A stretch of DNA of 64,000 bases, taken from the NCBI RefSeq assembly GCF_000718775.1, contig NZ_JOCB01000003.1, positions 186,001 through 250,000 on the forward strand, in the 5' to 3' direction. Position numbers and translations under genes: made by a program. The first letter of the stretch is position 1. Each line of letters begins with the position of its first letter. The notes beneath the pieces were generated by a model, which saw nothing but the letters and a program-made list of their open reading frames with translations, was not told the DNA's origin and ran no database searches. Positions 48,736-56,839 of the stretch are shown piece after piece. The DNA is from Streptomyces sp. NRRL S-31 (GTDB taxonomy: Bacteria; Actinomycetota; Actinomycetes; Streptomycetales; Streptomycetaceae).

Positions 48736-49883
48736 CACGGCTCCTGACGGCGGGCCGCGACGGCCTTGCGCAGGGTCGCGGCGACGGTGCGGACGTCGTC
48801 GTCGGTGAGGCCCGGGTGCAGCGGCAGGCACAGGGTGCGGGCGGCGGCGTGGTCGGAGGCGGGCAGCGGCGCCTGGTCGGCGGAGCGGTAGGCGGGGACC
48901 TTGTGCAGGGGGGCGTAGCGGAAGGTGGTGTAGATGTCGGCGGCGAGCAGCTCGCTCGCGATGTCGTCGCGGATCCCGTCCGCGAACTGCACCCAGTAGA
49001 AGTAGTGCGTCGACTCGTGCCCGGCCGGTGGCGGCGGCGGGGTCAGCACGCCCTCGGCGCCCGCGAGTTCCCGGTCGTACAGCTCGACGATCGCGCGGCG
49101 GCGGGCGGTGAACTCGGGCAGCCGGCCCAGCTGGACGCGGCCGATCGCCGCCGTCAGGTCGTTGCCGATGACCCGCCGGCCGACCTCCGGCACCTCCAGT
49201 TCCCACCAGCGGTGCGAGACCCGGGCGTGGCCGAAGCCGCTGGACTGCGCCAGGCCGTGGTAGGCGAGCCGGCGGGCCCGCGCGGCCCGTTCGGGGTCGC
49301 GGACCCAGAGCATGCCGCCGTCGCCGGTGACCAGGACCTTCATGGCGTCGAAGCTCCACATGGCGAGGTCGCCGAAGGTGCCCACGGCCCGGCCGTCGAC
49401 GCGGGAGTCCACCGAGCAGGCCGCGTCCTCCACCAGCGGCACGCCCCGGTCGCGGCAGAGGGCGGCGATCGCCTCGATGTCGCCCGGGTAGCCGCCGTAG
49501 TGCAGGACGATCACGGCCTTGGTGCGCGCGGTGAGCGCGGCCTCGATGTGCCGGGCGGTGGGGTTGAGGGTGCGCGGGTCGACGTCGCAGAAGACCGGGC
49601 GGGCGCCGGCGGCGACGATGGCGTTGGCGGCGGCGAGGAAGCTGAGCGAGGGCAGGACGACCTCGTCGCCCTCCGCCAGGTCCAGGCACTCCAGGGCCAG
49701 GAAGAGCCCGGCGGTGCCGGAGTTGAGGAAGATCGTGTGGGCGGGGTCCACGCCGAGGTGCGTGGCGAACTCGGTCTCGAACGCCTTGGTGCGCGGGCCG
49801 TGTCCGAGCCACCGGTCGGCGAACACCTCCGCGACGGCGGCGAGTTCGAGCTCGCCGGTCTGCGGCTGGAAGAGATGAATCAC
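48735..49883 (-). CDS. DegT/DnrJ/EryC1/StrS-type aminotransferase
   Basis: 382 residues, PLP-dependent sugar aminotransferase: LNSGTAGLFLALECLDLAEG, VVLPSLSFLAAANAIVAAGA, the Asp/Ala-Ala pair VEDAACSVD, and the PLP Lys in SFDAMKVLVTGDGGML. It adds an amino group to a keto-sugar or cyclitol. The start is the GTG at 49883 behind AGAGGGGA. With RmlA and the two transferases it suggests an aminodeoxysugar, but no 4,6-dehydratase is in the window. Confidence 0.92.
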   Translation of the reverse strand: MIHLFQPQTGELELAAVAEVFADRWLGHGPRTKAFETEFATHLGVDPAHTIFLNSGTAGLFLALECLDLAEGDEVVLPSLSFLAAANAIVAAGARPVFCDVDPRTLNPTARHIEAALTARTKAVIVLHYGGYPGDIEAIAALCRDRGVPLVEDAACSVDSRVDGRAVGTFGDLAMWSFDAMKVLVTGDGGMLWVRDPERAARARRLAYHGLAQSSGFGHARVSHRWWELEVPEVGRRVIGNDLTAAIGRVQLGRLPEFTARRRAIVELYDRELAGAEGVLTPPPPPAGHESTHYFYWVQFADGIRDDIASELLAADIYTTFRYAPLHKVPAYRSADQAPLPASDHAAARTLCLPLHPGLTDDDVRTVAATLRKAVAARRQEP

Positions 49884-49932
49884 GGTGGTCCCCTCTGCTG
49901 CGGACGGATGCCCGCATGGTTGGCAGCCGGCC

Positions 49933-50027
49933 TCGACACGGGTTCGAGAGCCGATGGAGCGGCCCGCGGGGCGGCGGGCCCGGCTGGAGGAAGTCCCGAG
50001 CGGCCTTCGAGAGGAGCTGTCCAGCGT
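49933..50027. promoter_or_regulatory. SARP-like heptamers, aminotransferase / methyltransferase gap
   Basis: TCGACAC-N4-TCGAGAG starts at 49933 with 11-bp spacing; read on the minus strand it is close to the site before RmlA (TCGAACCCG-N2-TCGAGG). Toward the methyltransferase, TGGAGGA (49985), CCGAGCG (49996) and TCGAGAG (50007) follow the same 11-bp period, then GTCCAGCGT at 50019-50027, similar to the promoter before 53872. Confidence 0.6.
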
Positions 50028-50065
50028 GGGGGTGACGGATTGTCGTTGGAATGAGGTGCCGGCAG

Positions 50066-50896
50066 ATGACCACGTACGAATCCAAGACGGCCGACGAGGT
50101 GGGCGAGTACTTCGACGACCGCAGCTGGCTGTTCGGGCTGAACGGCTTCAATCTGCACATCGGGTACTTCGACGACGCGCACCCGGGCACCGACCCGAAG
50201 GAGCGGCACACCGAGGTGATGATCGAGGCGGCCGGACTGGGCGAGGGCTCCCGGCTGCTCGACGTCGGCTGCGGCTTCGGCCGGCCGGCCATCGCCGCCG
50301 CCAAGGCCACCGGGGCGCACGTCGTCGGCATCAACGTCAGCGCCGAACAGGTCCGCCAGGGCCGGGCGCTCGCGGCCGAGGCGGGGGTGGCGGACCTGGT
50401 CGCCTTCGAGCAGGCGGACGGGATGGCGCTGCCCTACCCGGACGCCTCGTTCGACGCGGTCTGGGCCTCCGAGGCAATCATGTACATGTCCGACCGGCCG
50501 AAGGCGCTGCGCGAGATCGAGCGCGTCCTCGTCCCCGGCGGCCGGTTCGTGCTCTCGGACTACGCCGAGCGCGGCGAGCTGTCGGCCGAGGAGCGCGTCG
50601 CCCTGAAGGAGGGCTTCACCGTCGAGGCGCTGCCCACCATCGAGGGCTACCGCGCGCTGCTCACGGACGCCGGTCTCGAGGTCACCCGGTTCGAGGACGC
50701 CACCGCCCACCTGCACCGGTCCGCCGCCCGCATCCCCGAGGTGCTGGACGAGAAGTACGCCTACATCGCCGAGCGCGGCGGCAAGGAGTTCGCCGACGAG
50801 TTCAAGGCGATGCTCTCCAAGGTCGGCATGCTGGAGGGCCGGGTCCTCGGCTACGTGATCGCGGTCGGCCGCAAGACCGGGGAGCGCCGGGGGTGA
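50066..50896 (+). CDS. SAM-dependent methyltransferase
   Basis: 276 residues from the ATG at 50066 (MTTYESKTADEVG), with GAGGTG 8 bases before. The class I motif is LLDVGCGFGRPAIAAAKATG, with VVGINVSAEQV and FDAVWASEAIMYM and a C-terminal lid. It is similar to sterol/mycolic/GeoA-like small-molecule methyltransferases. The substrate, sugar or polyketide, is unknown. Its stop overlaps the acyltransferase start (GTGA). Confidence 0.88.
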   Translation: MTTYESKTADEVGEYFDDRSWLFGLNGFNLHIGYFDDAHPGTDPKERHTEVMIEAAGLGEGSRLLDVGCGFGRPAIAAAKATGAHVVGINVSAEQVRQGRALAAEAGVADLVAFEQADGMALPYPDASFDAVWASEAIMYMSDRPKALREIERVLVPGGRFVLSDYAERGELSAEERVALKEGFTVEALPTIEGYRALLTDAGLEVTRFEDATAHLHRSAARIPEVLDEKYAYIAERGGKEFADEFKAMLSKVGMLEGRVLGYVIAVGRKTGERRG

Positions 50897-52083
50897 GCGC
50901 CGACCGCACCGCGAGACGGCCGGGCGCCGCCGCGGCGCACCCCCGGCTGCCGACCCTGACCGGGATGCGGTTCGTGGCCTCGCTGATGGTGTTCGTCTGC
51001 CACGCCTTCACCTACGGCATCTTCCGGGACAAGGGCCTGGAGGCGGACCTCGTCACCTACGTCGCCAAACTCGGCTTCGTCGGGGTCGGCTTCTTCTTCC
51101 TGCTCAGCGGATTCGTGCTGACCTGGTCCGCCCGGGAGGAGGACGGCCCGGGGAGCTTCTACCGGCGCCGGCTGGTGAAGATCTTCCCCAACCACCTGGT
51201 GACCTGGGCGCTGGGCCTGCTGTTCATGGTCTGGCTCGGCGGGGTCGCGGCCACCGTGCGCAACACCGTGCCCTCGCTCCTCCTGGTCCAGGCGTGGTTC
51301 CCGGTCGAGGACGTCTTCTTCGGCACCAACGGGCCCTCCTGGTCGCTCGCCGCCGAGCTGCTGTTCTACCTGTCCTTCCCGCTGCTGGTGCGCTGGGTGC
51401 GGGCGGTCCCCGGCCGCCTGCTGTGGCCGCTCGCCGGGCTGCTCACGGCGGGCACGGTGGCGGTGGCGCTCGCCTCCCGGCTGCTGCCCACTGACCCGGA
51501 CATGCCGTACTACCCGATCTCCTGGTACCAGTACTGGTTCGTCTACTGCCTGCCGGTCACCCGGCTGCTGGAGTTCGCCCTCGGCATCGTGCTGGCCCGG
51601 ATCGTGCTCAGCGGCCGCTGGATCCGGCTCGGCCTCGGCCCCGCCCTGCTCACGCTGGTCCCGGGGTACGCGCTCACCGTGTGGCTGCCCGACGCGTACG
51701 GCATCGTCGCCCCGACCGTCGTACCGCTGGCGCTGATCGTGGCCGCGGGCGCGGCGGCCGACGTCGAGGGGCGCCCCTCGCCCTTCCGCGGCCGGATCGC
51801 GGTCCGGCTGGGCGAACTGTCCTTCGCCTTCTACATGGTGCACATGCTGGTCATGTGGTACGGGCCGATGGGCCGGGTGCCCGGGCGCACCTGGGACACG
51901 CTGCCCGCGATCGGGGTGATCGCCGGGGACTTCGCGCTCACGCTGGTCGCGGCCTGGGTGCTCTACCGCCTGGTCGAGATGCCGGCCGTGCGCCGGTGGT
52001 CCGGTGCCCGCACCCGGGGCACGCCCGCACGTCCTGCCGCACCGGGGTCCGGCACCCCGGCCGGCGCCGCCGAGGTGAGGTGA
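50893..52083 (+). CDS. Acyltransferase 3 family membrane protein
   Basis: 396 residues starting at the GTG that overlaps the methyltransferase stop. About ten membrane helices; the catalytic-type His is in VFVCHAFTYG, and the SGFVLTWSAR and WSLAAELLFYLSFP motifs are typical. These enzymes O-acylate sugars or natural products at the membrane. The position suggests acylation of the glycosylated product. Confidence 0.9.
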   Translation: MSADRTARRPGAAAAHPRLPTLTGMRFVASLMVFVCHAFTYGIFRDKGLEADLVTYVAKLGFVGVGFFFLLSGFVLTWSAREEDGPGSFYRRRLVKIFPNHLVTWALGLLFMVWLGGVAATVRNTVPSLLLVQAWFPVEDVFFGTNGPSWSLAAELLFYLSFPLLVRWVRAVPGRLLWPLAGLLTAGTVAVALASRLLPTDPDMPYYPISWYQYWFVYCLPVTRLLEFALGIVLARIVLSGRWIRLGLGPALLTLVPGYALTVWLPDAYGIVAPTVVPLALIVAAGAAADVEGRPSPFRGRIAVRLGELSFAFYMVHMLVMWYGPMGRVPGRTWDTLPAIGVIAGDFALTLVAAWVLYRLVEMPAVRRWSGARTRGTPARPAAPGSGTPAGAAEVR

Positions 52084-52087
52084 CGCG

Positions 52088-52876
52088 ATGGATCTGGGAC
52101 TTCAGGGACGCACCGTGCTGGTCACCGGTGCCTCCGGCGGCATGGGGCGGGAGATCGCCACCGTGTTCGGCGCGGAGGGCGCCGACGTGGTGGTCGGCTA
52201 CCGCTCCCGGCCCGAGGACGCGGCGGAGACCGCCGCACGGGTCGGGAAGGCCGGGGGCCGCGCCCTGACCGCCGGCTACGGCCTGGGCGACCCGGGCACC
52301 GCCCGGTCGCTGGTGCGGGCCGCGCTGGACTGGACCGGCCGGATCGACGTGCTGGTCAACAACGCCTTCCGGCCGTTCGGATTCCGGCCGCCCGGCGACC
52401 GGTTCGAGGACGTCGGCGACGACTGGCAGGGCAAGCTGCGCGACAACGTCGAGGGGGTCGTCGAGCTGACCCGGCTGGTCGCCCCGGCGATGCGCGAGCG
52501 CGGCTGGGGCCGGATCGTGCACCTGTCGTCCAGCATGGTCACCGAAGGGGTGCTGGAGACCGACGCCGGGCCGATCGGCTCCGAGTACTACGCGGCGGCC
52601 AAGGCGGCGCTGCACGGCTTCTCCCGCAGCACGGCCTTCAGCCTGGGACGGGACGGCGACATCCTGACCAACGTGGTGGTCCCCGGTCTGACCCGGACGT
52701 TCCGCAACGAGGAGCGGATGGCGAACAGTTTCGGCGTCGCCGAGCGCTACGCCGCGCGGGCCCCGCTGGGCCGTCTGCCGGACGCGACCGAGGTGGCCAG
52801 GGTGGTGGTCTTCCTGGCCTCCGCCGCGAACACCGCCGTCACCGGGCAGAGCGTCACCGTCGGCGCCGGCGCGTAA
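52088..52876 (+). CDS. SDR-family oxidoreductase
   Basis: 262 residues, classical SDR: VLVTGASGGMGREIA, VLVNNAFRPFG, and YYAAAK for the Tyr-x3-Lys pair with a preceding SSSMVTEG. It follows the acyltransferase by 4 bases, so it is in the same operon. It does not carry the signature of C9 ketoreductases of type II systems that I know, so I leave the reaction open; it could reduce a sugar or ring ketone. Confidence 0.85.
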   Translation: MDLGLQGRTVLVTGASGGMGREIATVFGAEGADVVVGYRSRPEDAAETAARVGKAGGRALTAGYGLGDPGTARSLVRAALDWTGRIDVLVNNAFRPFGFRPPGDRFEDVGDDWQGKLRDNVEGVVELTRLVAPAMRERGWGRIVHLSSSMVTEGVLETDAGPIGSEYYAAAKAALHGFSRSTAFSLGRDGDILTNVVVPGLTRTFRNEERMANSFGVAERYAARAPLGRLPDATEVARVVVFLASAANTAVTGQSVTVGAGA

Positions 52877-52893
52877 GGCGGGCGCGCACACGG

Positions 52894-52933
52894 CCGAGGG
52901 CGGCCCTCCCCGCGCGGGGAGGGCCGCCCTCGG
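52894..52933. terminator. Bidirectional terminator between the two SDR genes
   Basis: Perfect 18-bp arms (CCGAGGGCGGCCCTCCCC and its complement) with loop GCGC, between convergent genes. Confidence 0.88.
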
Positions 52934-52965
52934 CGCGTTCCCGGACCCCCGGGCGCGCGCCCGTG

Positions 52966-53703
52966 TCACCAGGACAGGCCGCCGTTGACCTCCAGCACGT
53001 GCCCGTTGACGTACGACCCGCTGTCGGCGGCGAGGTAGACGGCGGCGTCCGCCACCTCCTCGCCGAGCCCCATCCGGCCCAGCGCGATCTTCGGCCCGTA
53101 CTGGGCCCACACGGCCTCGTTCGCCTTCAGCAGCTTGCCCATGCCCTCGTCGACGAAGCCGGGGGAGAGGCAGTTGACGGTGATGCCCAGCGGCGCCAGC
53201 TCCAGCGCGGCGACCCGGGTGAACATCTCCACCGCCGCCTTGGTCGAGCAGTAGGAGGCCGCGCCTCGGGTGGGCCGGCTGCCGAGCGCGCTGGAGAGCG
53301 TGATGATCCGTCCCGCCCCGCTCTTCTCCAGGTACGGCACCGCCTCCTTCACGCAGTGGAAGAGCCCGTTGAGGTTGGTGTCCAGCACCTCGGACCAGTG
53401 CTCGAAGGACAGCCCGGTGACGGGGCCCGGCCGGCTCACGCCCGCGTTGGCCACGACGACGTCCACGCCGCCGAACCGGTCCGCCGCCGCGCCCAGCAGC
53501 GACCGTACGGATTCCGCGTCCCGCACGTCCGCCCGGACGAACGCGGCCCGGTCCCCGAGGTGCTCCAGTGCCCGCGCCGCGCCCTCCTCGCCGCGCGCCG
53601 CCACCACCACCCGGGCCCCCTCGGCGACGAACCCCTCGGTGATCTTCAGTCCCAGCCCCTTGGTGCCGCCGGTGACCACGGCGACCTTGTCCCTGAGTCT
53701 CAC
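52966..53703 (-). CDS. SDR-family oxidoreductase (FabG-like)
   Basis: 245 residues from a GTG at 53703: KVAVVTGGTKGLGLKITEGF, VVVANAGVSRPG, SSALGSRPTRGAASYCSTKA (Ser, Tyr, Lys), ending NGHVLEVNGGLSW. Length and tail are those of FabG-type ketoreductases, making it the better candidate of the two for reducing the polyketide. It is alone on its strand and divergent from the secreted protein gene. Confidence 0.87.
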   Translation of the reverse strand: MRLRDKVAVVTGGTKGLGLKITEGFVAEGARVVVAARGEEGAARALEHLGDRAAFVRADVRDAESVRSLLGAAADRFGGVDVVVANAGVSRPGPVTGLSFEHWSEVLDTNLNGLFHCVKEAVPYLEKSGAGRIITLSSALGSRPTRGAASYCSTKAAVEMFTRVAALELAPLGITVNCLSPGFVDEGMGKLLKANEAVWAQYGPKIALGRMGLGEEVADAAVYLAADSGSYVNGHVLEVNGGLSW

Positions 53704-53768
53704 GTCAACCCGCTCCCTGTTCGCACGGCCAAGTGCCGCCACGCTCCCGCCGCGCCGTCGGGGGCCTC

Positions 53769-53826
53769 TCGAAGGCCGTTGGAGGCAACGATTCTCCAGC
53801 CGGTCTCCAGGAGCGGTCCCTAGCGT
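53769..53826. promoter_or_regulatory. SARP-like repeats before the secreted protein gene
   Basis: Two perfect heptamers TCTCCAG-N4-TCTCCAG at 53793-53810, an additional TCGAAGG-N4-TGGAGGC at 53769-53786, and a TAGCGT -10-like hexamer at 53821. The AGGAGCGGTCCCTAGCGT stretch resembles AGGAGCTGTCCAGCGT before the methyltransferase gene. Confidence 0.6.
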
Positions 53827-53871
53827 CCGTCGGGCTGCCGGTGTGGCAGCCCGACCCGAGGAGAGACCTCT

Positions 53872-54492
53872 ATGAGCAGGACCATCACGCGCCGCGCCGT
53901 CGCCGTCGCGGCCCTGGGACTCGCCGGTGTCATGGCGGCGTCCAGCACCGCGGTCGCGGTGCCCGCCACCGTCCCGATGCTGTGCCGGGTGCCGGAGAAC
54001 GGCCAGTGGAGCGAGTACGGCAGCAACCGGGTGTTCGACGTCACCGCGCCCGCCACCGTCGCGGCCAGGCAGCGCTTCACGGTGACCTACGCCCAGGGCC
54101 CGTACACCCTGAACGCCACCTACCAGAAGGAGGTCCGGGACATCGCCGTGAAGATCAACCAGCCCGCCGGCGCCCGGCTGGTCGGGCTGCGGCTCACCGG
54201 CGGCAGCAACCTCGGCGACTCCAGCCGGTCCGTCGTCGCCTCCGGCGACCAGCTGACGCTGCGGGTCGGCGGGCCGTTCTACGGCGGCACCACCTTCGAA
54301 CTCCCCACCGTCGAGGCCACCTACGTCGCGCCCGCCTCCGGCACGCTGGTCACCTCGGCCGGCGGCACGAGCTTCGACGACCCGGGGCTGTCGATGAAGC
54401 GCCTGGACACCACGATCAACGACTTCACCCCCGTGCAGTGCTACCCGGACCCGGCCACGCCGGTGCGGCTGTCCAGCACCTCGGTGAGCTGA
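53872..54492 (+). CDS. Secreted protein of unknown function
   Basis: 206 residues. Signal peptide RRAVAVAALGLAGVMAASS ending in AVAVP, then a beta-rich domain of about 170 residues (RQRFTVTYAQGPYTLNATYQ, VVASGDQLTLRVGGPFYGG) with two Cys (MLCRVPENG and VQCYPDP) that could form a disulphide. I do not know the family. It lies in the middle of the gene cluster, behind the same kind of SARP-like repeats as the biosynthetic genes, so it is probably co-regulated: perhaps export, resistance or an extracellular binding protein. Confidence 0.72.
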   Translation: MSRTITRRAVAVAALGLAGVMAASSTAVAVPATVPMLCRVPENGQWSEYGSNRVFDVTAPATVAARQRFTVTYAQGPYTLNATYQKEVRDIAVKINQPAGARLVGLRLTGGSNLGDSSRSVVASGDQLTLRVGGPFYGGTTFELPTVEATYVAPASGTLVTSAGGTSFDDPGLSMKRLDTTINDFTPVQCYPDPATPVRLSSTSVS

Positions 54493-54510
54493 CCAGCGCA
54501 CACCGTCCCG

Positions 54511-54553
54511 CGACGCCGGGCGGGAGGCCACCTTGCCTCCCCGCCCGGCGTCG
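54511..54553 (+). terminator. Terminator after the secreted protein gene
   Basis: Hairpin of CGACGCCGGGCGGGAGGC and GCCTCCCCGCCCGGCGTCG with one bulge, followed by a short T-run. Confidence 0.75.
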
Positions 54554-54626
54554 AGCCGTTTTCGATGGTTTCTCGGCCTCTCCTCGGCCGGATCCGGCCA
54601 CGGTGGAGGTGTTTCCTTCGATCGCG

Positions 54627-54657
54627 TTGACCTCAATCGAAGTTGAGGTTTTACGTT
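54627..54657 (+). promoter_or_regulatory. SoxR-type promoter
   Basis: CCTCAA-TCGAAG-TTGAGG at 54631-54648 matches the 18-bp SoxR box (CCTCAA-N6-TTGAGG). It lies between a -35 TTGACC (54627-54632) and a -10 TACGTT (54652-54657) 19 bp apart, the long spacing required by MerR-family activators. SoxR switches on when its iron-sulphur cluster is oxidised by redox-active quinones. Confidence 0.82.
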
Positions 54658-54720
54658 CGTTTTGCCGTCCCCGCCAGGGGGCCGAGGACACCAATTCCGT
54701 TGCTGAGAAAGGGTTTTGAC

Positions 54721-55632
54721 ATGAAGGCTGCCGCGTTCCGCGCATTCGGGGGTCCCGAGGTCCTGGAACTGATGGAGCTGCCCACGCCCGAGCCGGGGCC
54801 GGGCGAGGTGCGGGTGAGGGTGAAGGCCGCCGGCGCCCAGCCGACCGACTGCGCGGTGCGCCAGGGCTGGAACCCGCCCGGTTTCACCATCACCTTCCCG
54901 CACATCACCGGCGGCGACTTCGCCGGTGTGGTGGACGCCCTCGGCGAGGGCGTGACCGGCTTCGCGGTCGGTGACGAGGTCCTGGGCTACCGCACGCAGC
55001 TCACCTACGCCGAGTACGTCGTCGCCCCCGTCGACCAGATCGTCCGCAAGCCCGCCGCCCTGCCCTGGGAGGTGGCCGGCTGCCTGTCCGCCTCCGGCCA
55101 GACCGCCCACACCGCGATCGAGATCCTCCGGGTCGCCGAGGGCGAGACCGTACTCATCAACGGCGCCGCCGGCGGTGTCGGCACCGTCGCCGTCCAGCTC
55201 GCGGTGGCCCGGGGCGCCAAGGTGATCGCCACCGCCCGCGAGGAGAACCACGCCTACCTGCGGGAGCTGGGCGCCGTCCCGGTCGCCTACGGCGAGGGCC
55301 TGATCGACCGGGTCCGCGAGGCGGCCCCCGAGGGCGTGGACGCGGCCCTGGACACGGCGAGCGCCGACGGTCTGCGGGTGGCGGCCGAACTCGTCAAGGA
55401 CAAGGACCGGGTCGGCACCATCTTCGCCTTCGACGTCTACAAGGAACTGGGCGTGCGGTGGATCGGCAGCCAGCGCTCGGCGGAGCGGCTCGCGGAGCTG
55501 GCCGGACTGGTCGCCGACGGCAAGCTCACCATCCACATCCGCAAGACGCTTCCGCTGGCCCAGGCGGCCGAGGCGCACCGCGAGCTGGAGACCGGCCACG
55601 GCCGCGGAAAGATCGTCCTGCTGGTCGGCTGA
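54721..55632 (+). CDS. NADP-dependent quinone-type oxidoreductase (MDR family)
   Basis: 303 residues of the zinc-independent medium-chain dehydrogenase type: MKAAAFRAFGGPEVLELMEL, GGDFAGVVDALGEGVTGFAV and the NADPH site VLINGAAGGVGTVAVQLAV. Such enzymes reduce quinones or enoyl groups; relatives in the actinorhodin cluster act as enoyl reductases. The SoxR-type promoter directly upstream suggests that it is induced by redox-active compounds, consistent with self-protection against, or turnover of, the cluster's quinone product. Confidence 0.9.
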   Translation: MKAAAFRAFGGPEVLELMELPTPEPGPGEVRVRVKAAGAQPTDCAVRQGWNPPGFTITFPHITGGDFAGVVDALGEGVTGFAVGDEVLGYRTQLTYAEYVVAPVDQIVRKPAALPWEVAGCLSASGQTAHTAIEILRVAEGETVLINGAAGGVGTVAVQLAVARGAKVIATAREENHAYLRELGAVPVAYGEGLIDRVREAAPEGVDAALDTASADGLRVAAELVKDKDRVGTIFAFDVYKELGVRWIGSQRSAERLAELAGLVADGKLTIHIRKTLPLAQAAEAHRELETGHGRGKIVLLVG

Positions 55633-55737
55633 CCCACCGCGGACCCGGACCCGGACCCGGCCCAGGCCCAGGGCCGGACCCCTGGGACGAAGACCCGAGC
55701 CGTCCCCGGGGCCCCGCGGCCACCGTCCGGGCTGGGC

Positions 55738-56092
55738 CTCCGGACCTCGGGGCCTCCGGGCCTCCGGGCCTTCCGGGCCTCCGGGCCTCCGGGCCTTCCG
55801 GGCCTTCCGGGCCTCCGGGCCTTCCGGGCCTTCCCGGCCTCCGGGCCTTCCCGGCCTCCGGGCCTTCCCGGCCTCCGGGCCTTCCCGGCCTCCGGGCCTT
55901 CCCGGCCTCCCGGCCTCCCCGGCCTCCCCGGCCTCCCGGCCTCCGGGCCTCCGGGCCTTCCCGGCCTCCCAGCCTCCGGGCCTCCGGACCTCGGGGCCTC
56001 CGGGCCTTCCCGGCCTCCCAGCCTCCGGGCCTCCCGGCCTTCCGGGCCTCCCGGCCTTCCGGGCCTCCCGGCCTTCCGGGCCTCCCGGCCTT
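55738..56092. repeat. GGGCCTCC / GGGCCTTCC low-complexity tract
   Basis: About 355 bases of imperfect 8- and 9-bp units with occasional shifts to CCCGGCCTCC. It lies in a 616-base gap (55633-56248) before the FMN reductase gene. It is highly purine/pyrimidine biased and C-rich on the plus strand. Minus-strand open frames across it are low-complexity shadows. Possible roles are slippage or DNA structure; none is shown. Confidence 0.85.
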
Positions 56093-56248
56093 GCGGGCCC
56101 TGGGGGTCCCGACTGGCCCGGAAGGACGACCCGAAGGTGCCGGGAGGACCCGGAGGACCCCCAGCCCCGGGAGGGCCCGGAGGGCCGGGAGGCGCCGGCC
56201 CGGATGTCGCTCCCCCCTTTTTTCCGTCACGTACGTGAGGAGTTCCCC

Positions 56249-56836
56249 ATGTCCACCACCCCGCTCAAGATCGGTGTCGTCATCGGCAGCGTGCGTACCG
56301 GCCGGTTCGCCGACAAGGTCGCCCAGTGGTTCCTCTCCGAGATCGGCCGGCGCGATGACATGGAGGTCCATGTCATCGACCTCTCCGAGCCGGCGCTCGT
56401 CGAGGAGCTGAAGCTCACCCTGGACGCCGCCGAGCCGCGGGAGGGCACCCTCACCCTGGCCCAGCGCATCGGCGGACTCGACGGGTACGTCGTCATCACG
56501 CCCGAGTACAACCACGGCTACCCGGCCTCGCTGAAGCTGGCCCTCGACTACGTCTACAGCGAGTGGCGGGCCAAGCCCGTCGGTTTCGTCTCCTACGGCG
56601 GCATGGCCGGCGGCCAGCGCGCCGTGGAGCAGCTGCGCCAGGTCTTCGCCGAGCTGCACGCCGTCACCCTGCGCGACACCGTCGGCTTCCACATGGCCTG
56701 GGAGAAGTTCGACGAGGAGGGCCGCCCGGCGGACGCCGACGCCGCCGGCAAGGCCGCCTCCGTACTGCTCGACCAGCTCGCCTGGTGGGGCCTGACGCTG
56801 CGGGAGGGCCGCGCCGCCCGCCCCTACGAGGGCTGA
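56249..56836 (+). CDS. NADPH-dependent FMN reductase
   Basis: 195 residues, flavodoxin-like: KIGVVIGSVRTGRFADKVAQ for FMN phosphate, and VVITPEYNHGYPASLKLALD, the signature for this family. It follows GTGAGGAG with the ATG at 56249. It could reduce quinones or supply reduced flavin to the oxygenases of the cluster. The MFS gene starts 3 bases after its stop. Confidence 0.92.
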   Translation: MSTTPLKIGVVIGSVRTGRFADKVAQWFLSEIGRRDDMEVHVIDLSEPALVEELKLTLDAAEPREGTLTLAQRIGGLDGYVVITPEYNHGYPASLKLALDYVYSEWRAKPVGFVSYGGMAGGQRAVEQLRQVFAELHAVTLRDTVGFHMAWEKFDEEGRPADADAAGKAASVLLDQLAWWGLTLREGRAARPYEG

Positions 56837-56839
56837 GCC

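Noticed and set aside
47461..50334. A 957-residue minus-strand frame across two genes
   Set aside because: Only the part from 48735 down is coding (GT-like protein); the rest is the aminotransferase gene read in the wrong frame.
52088..52876. ActIII-type C9 ketoreductase
   Set aside because: It is an SDR, but the residues I know as typical of that group are not visible, so only the family is claimed.
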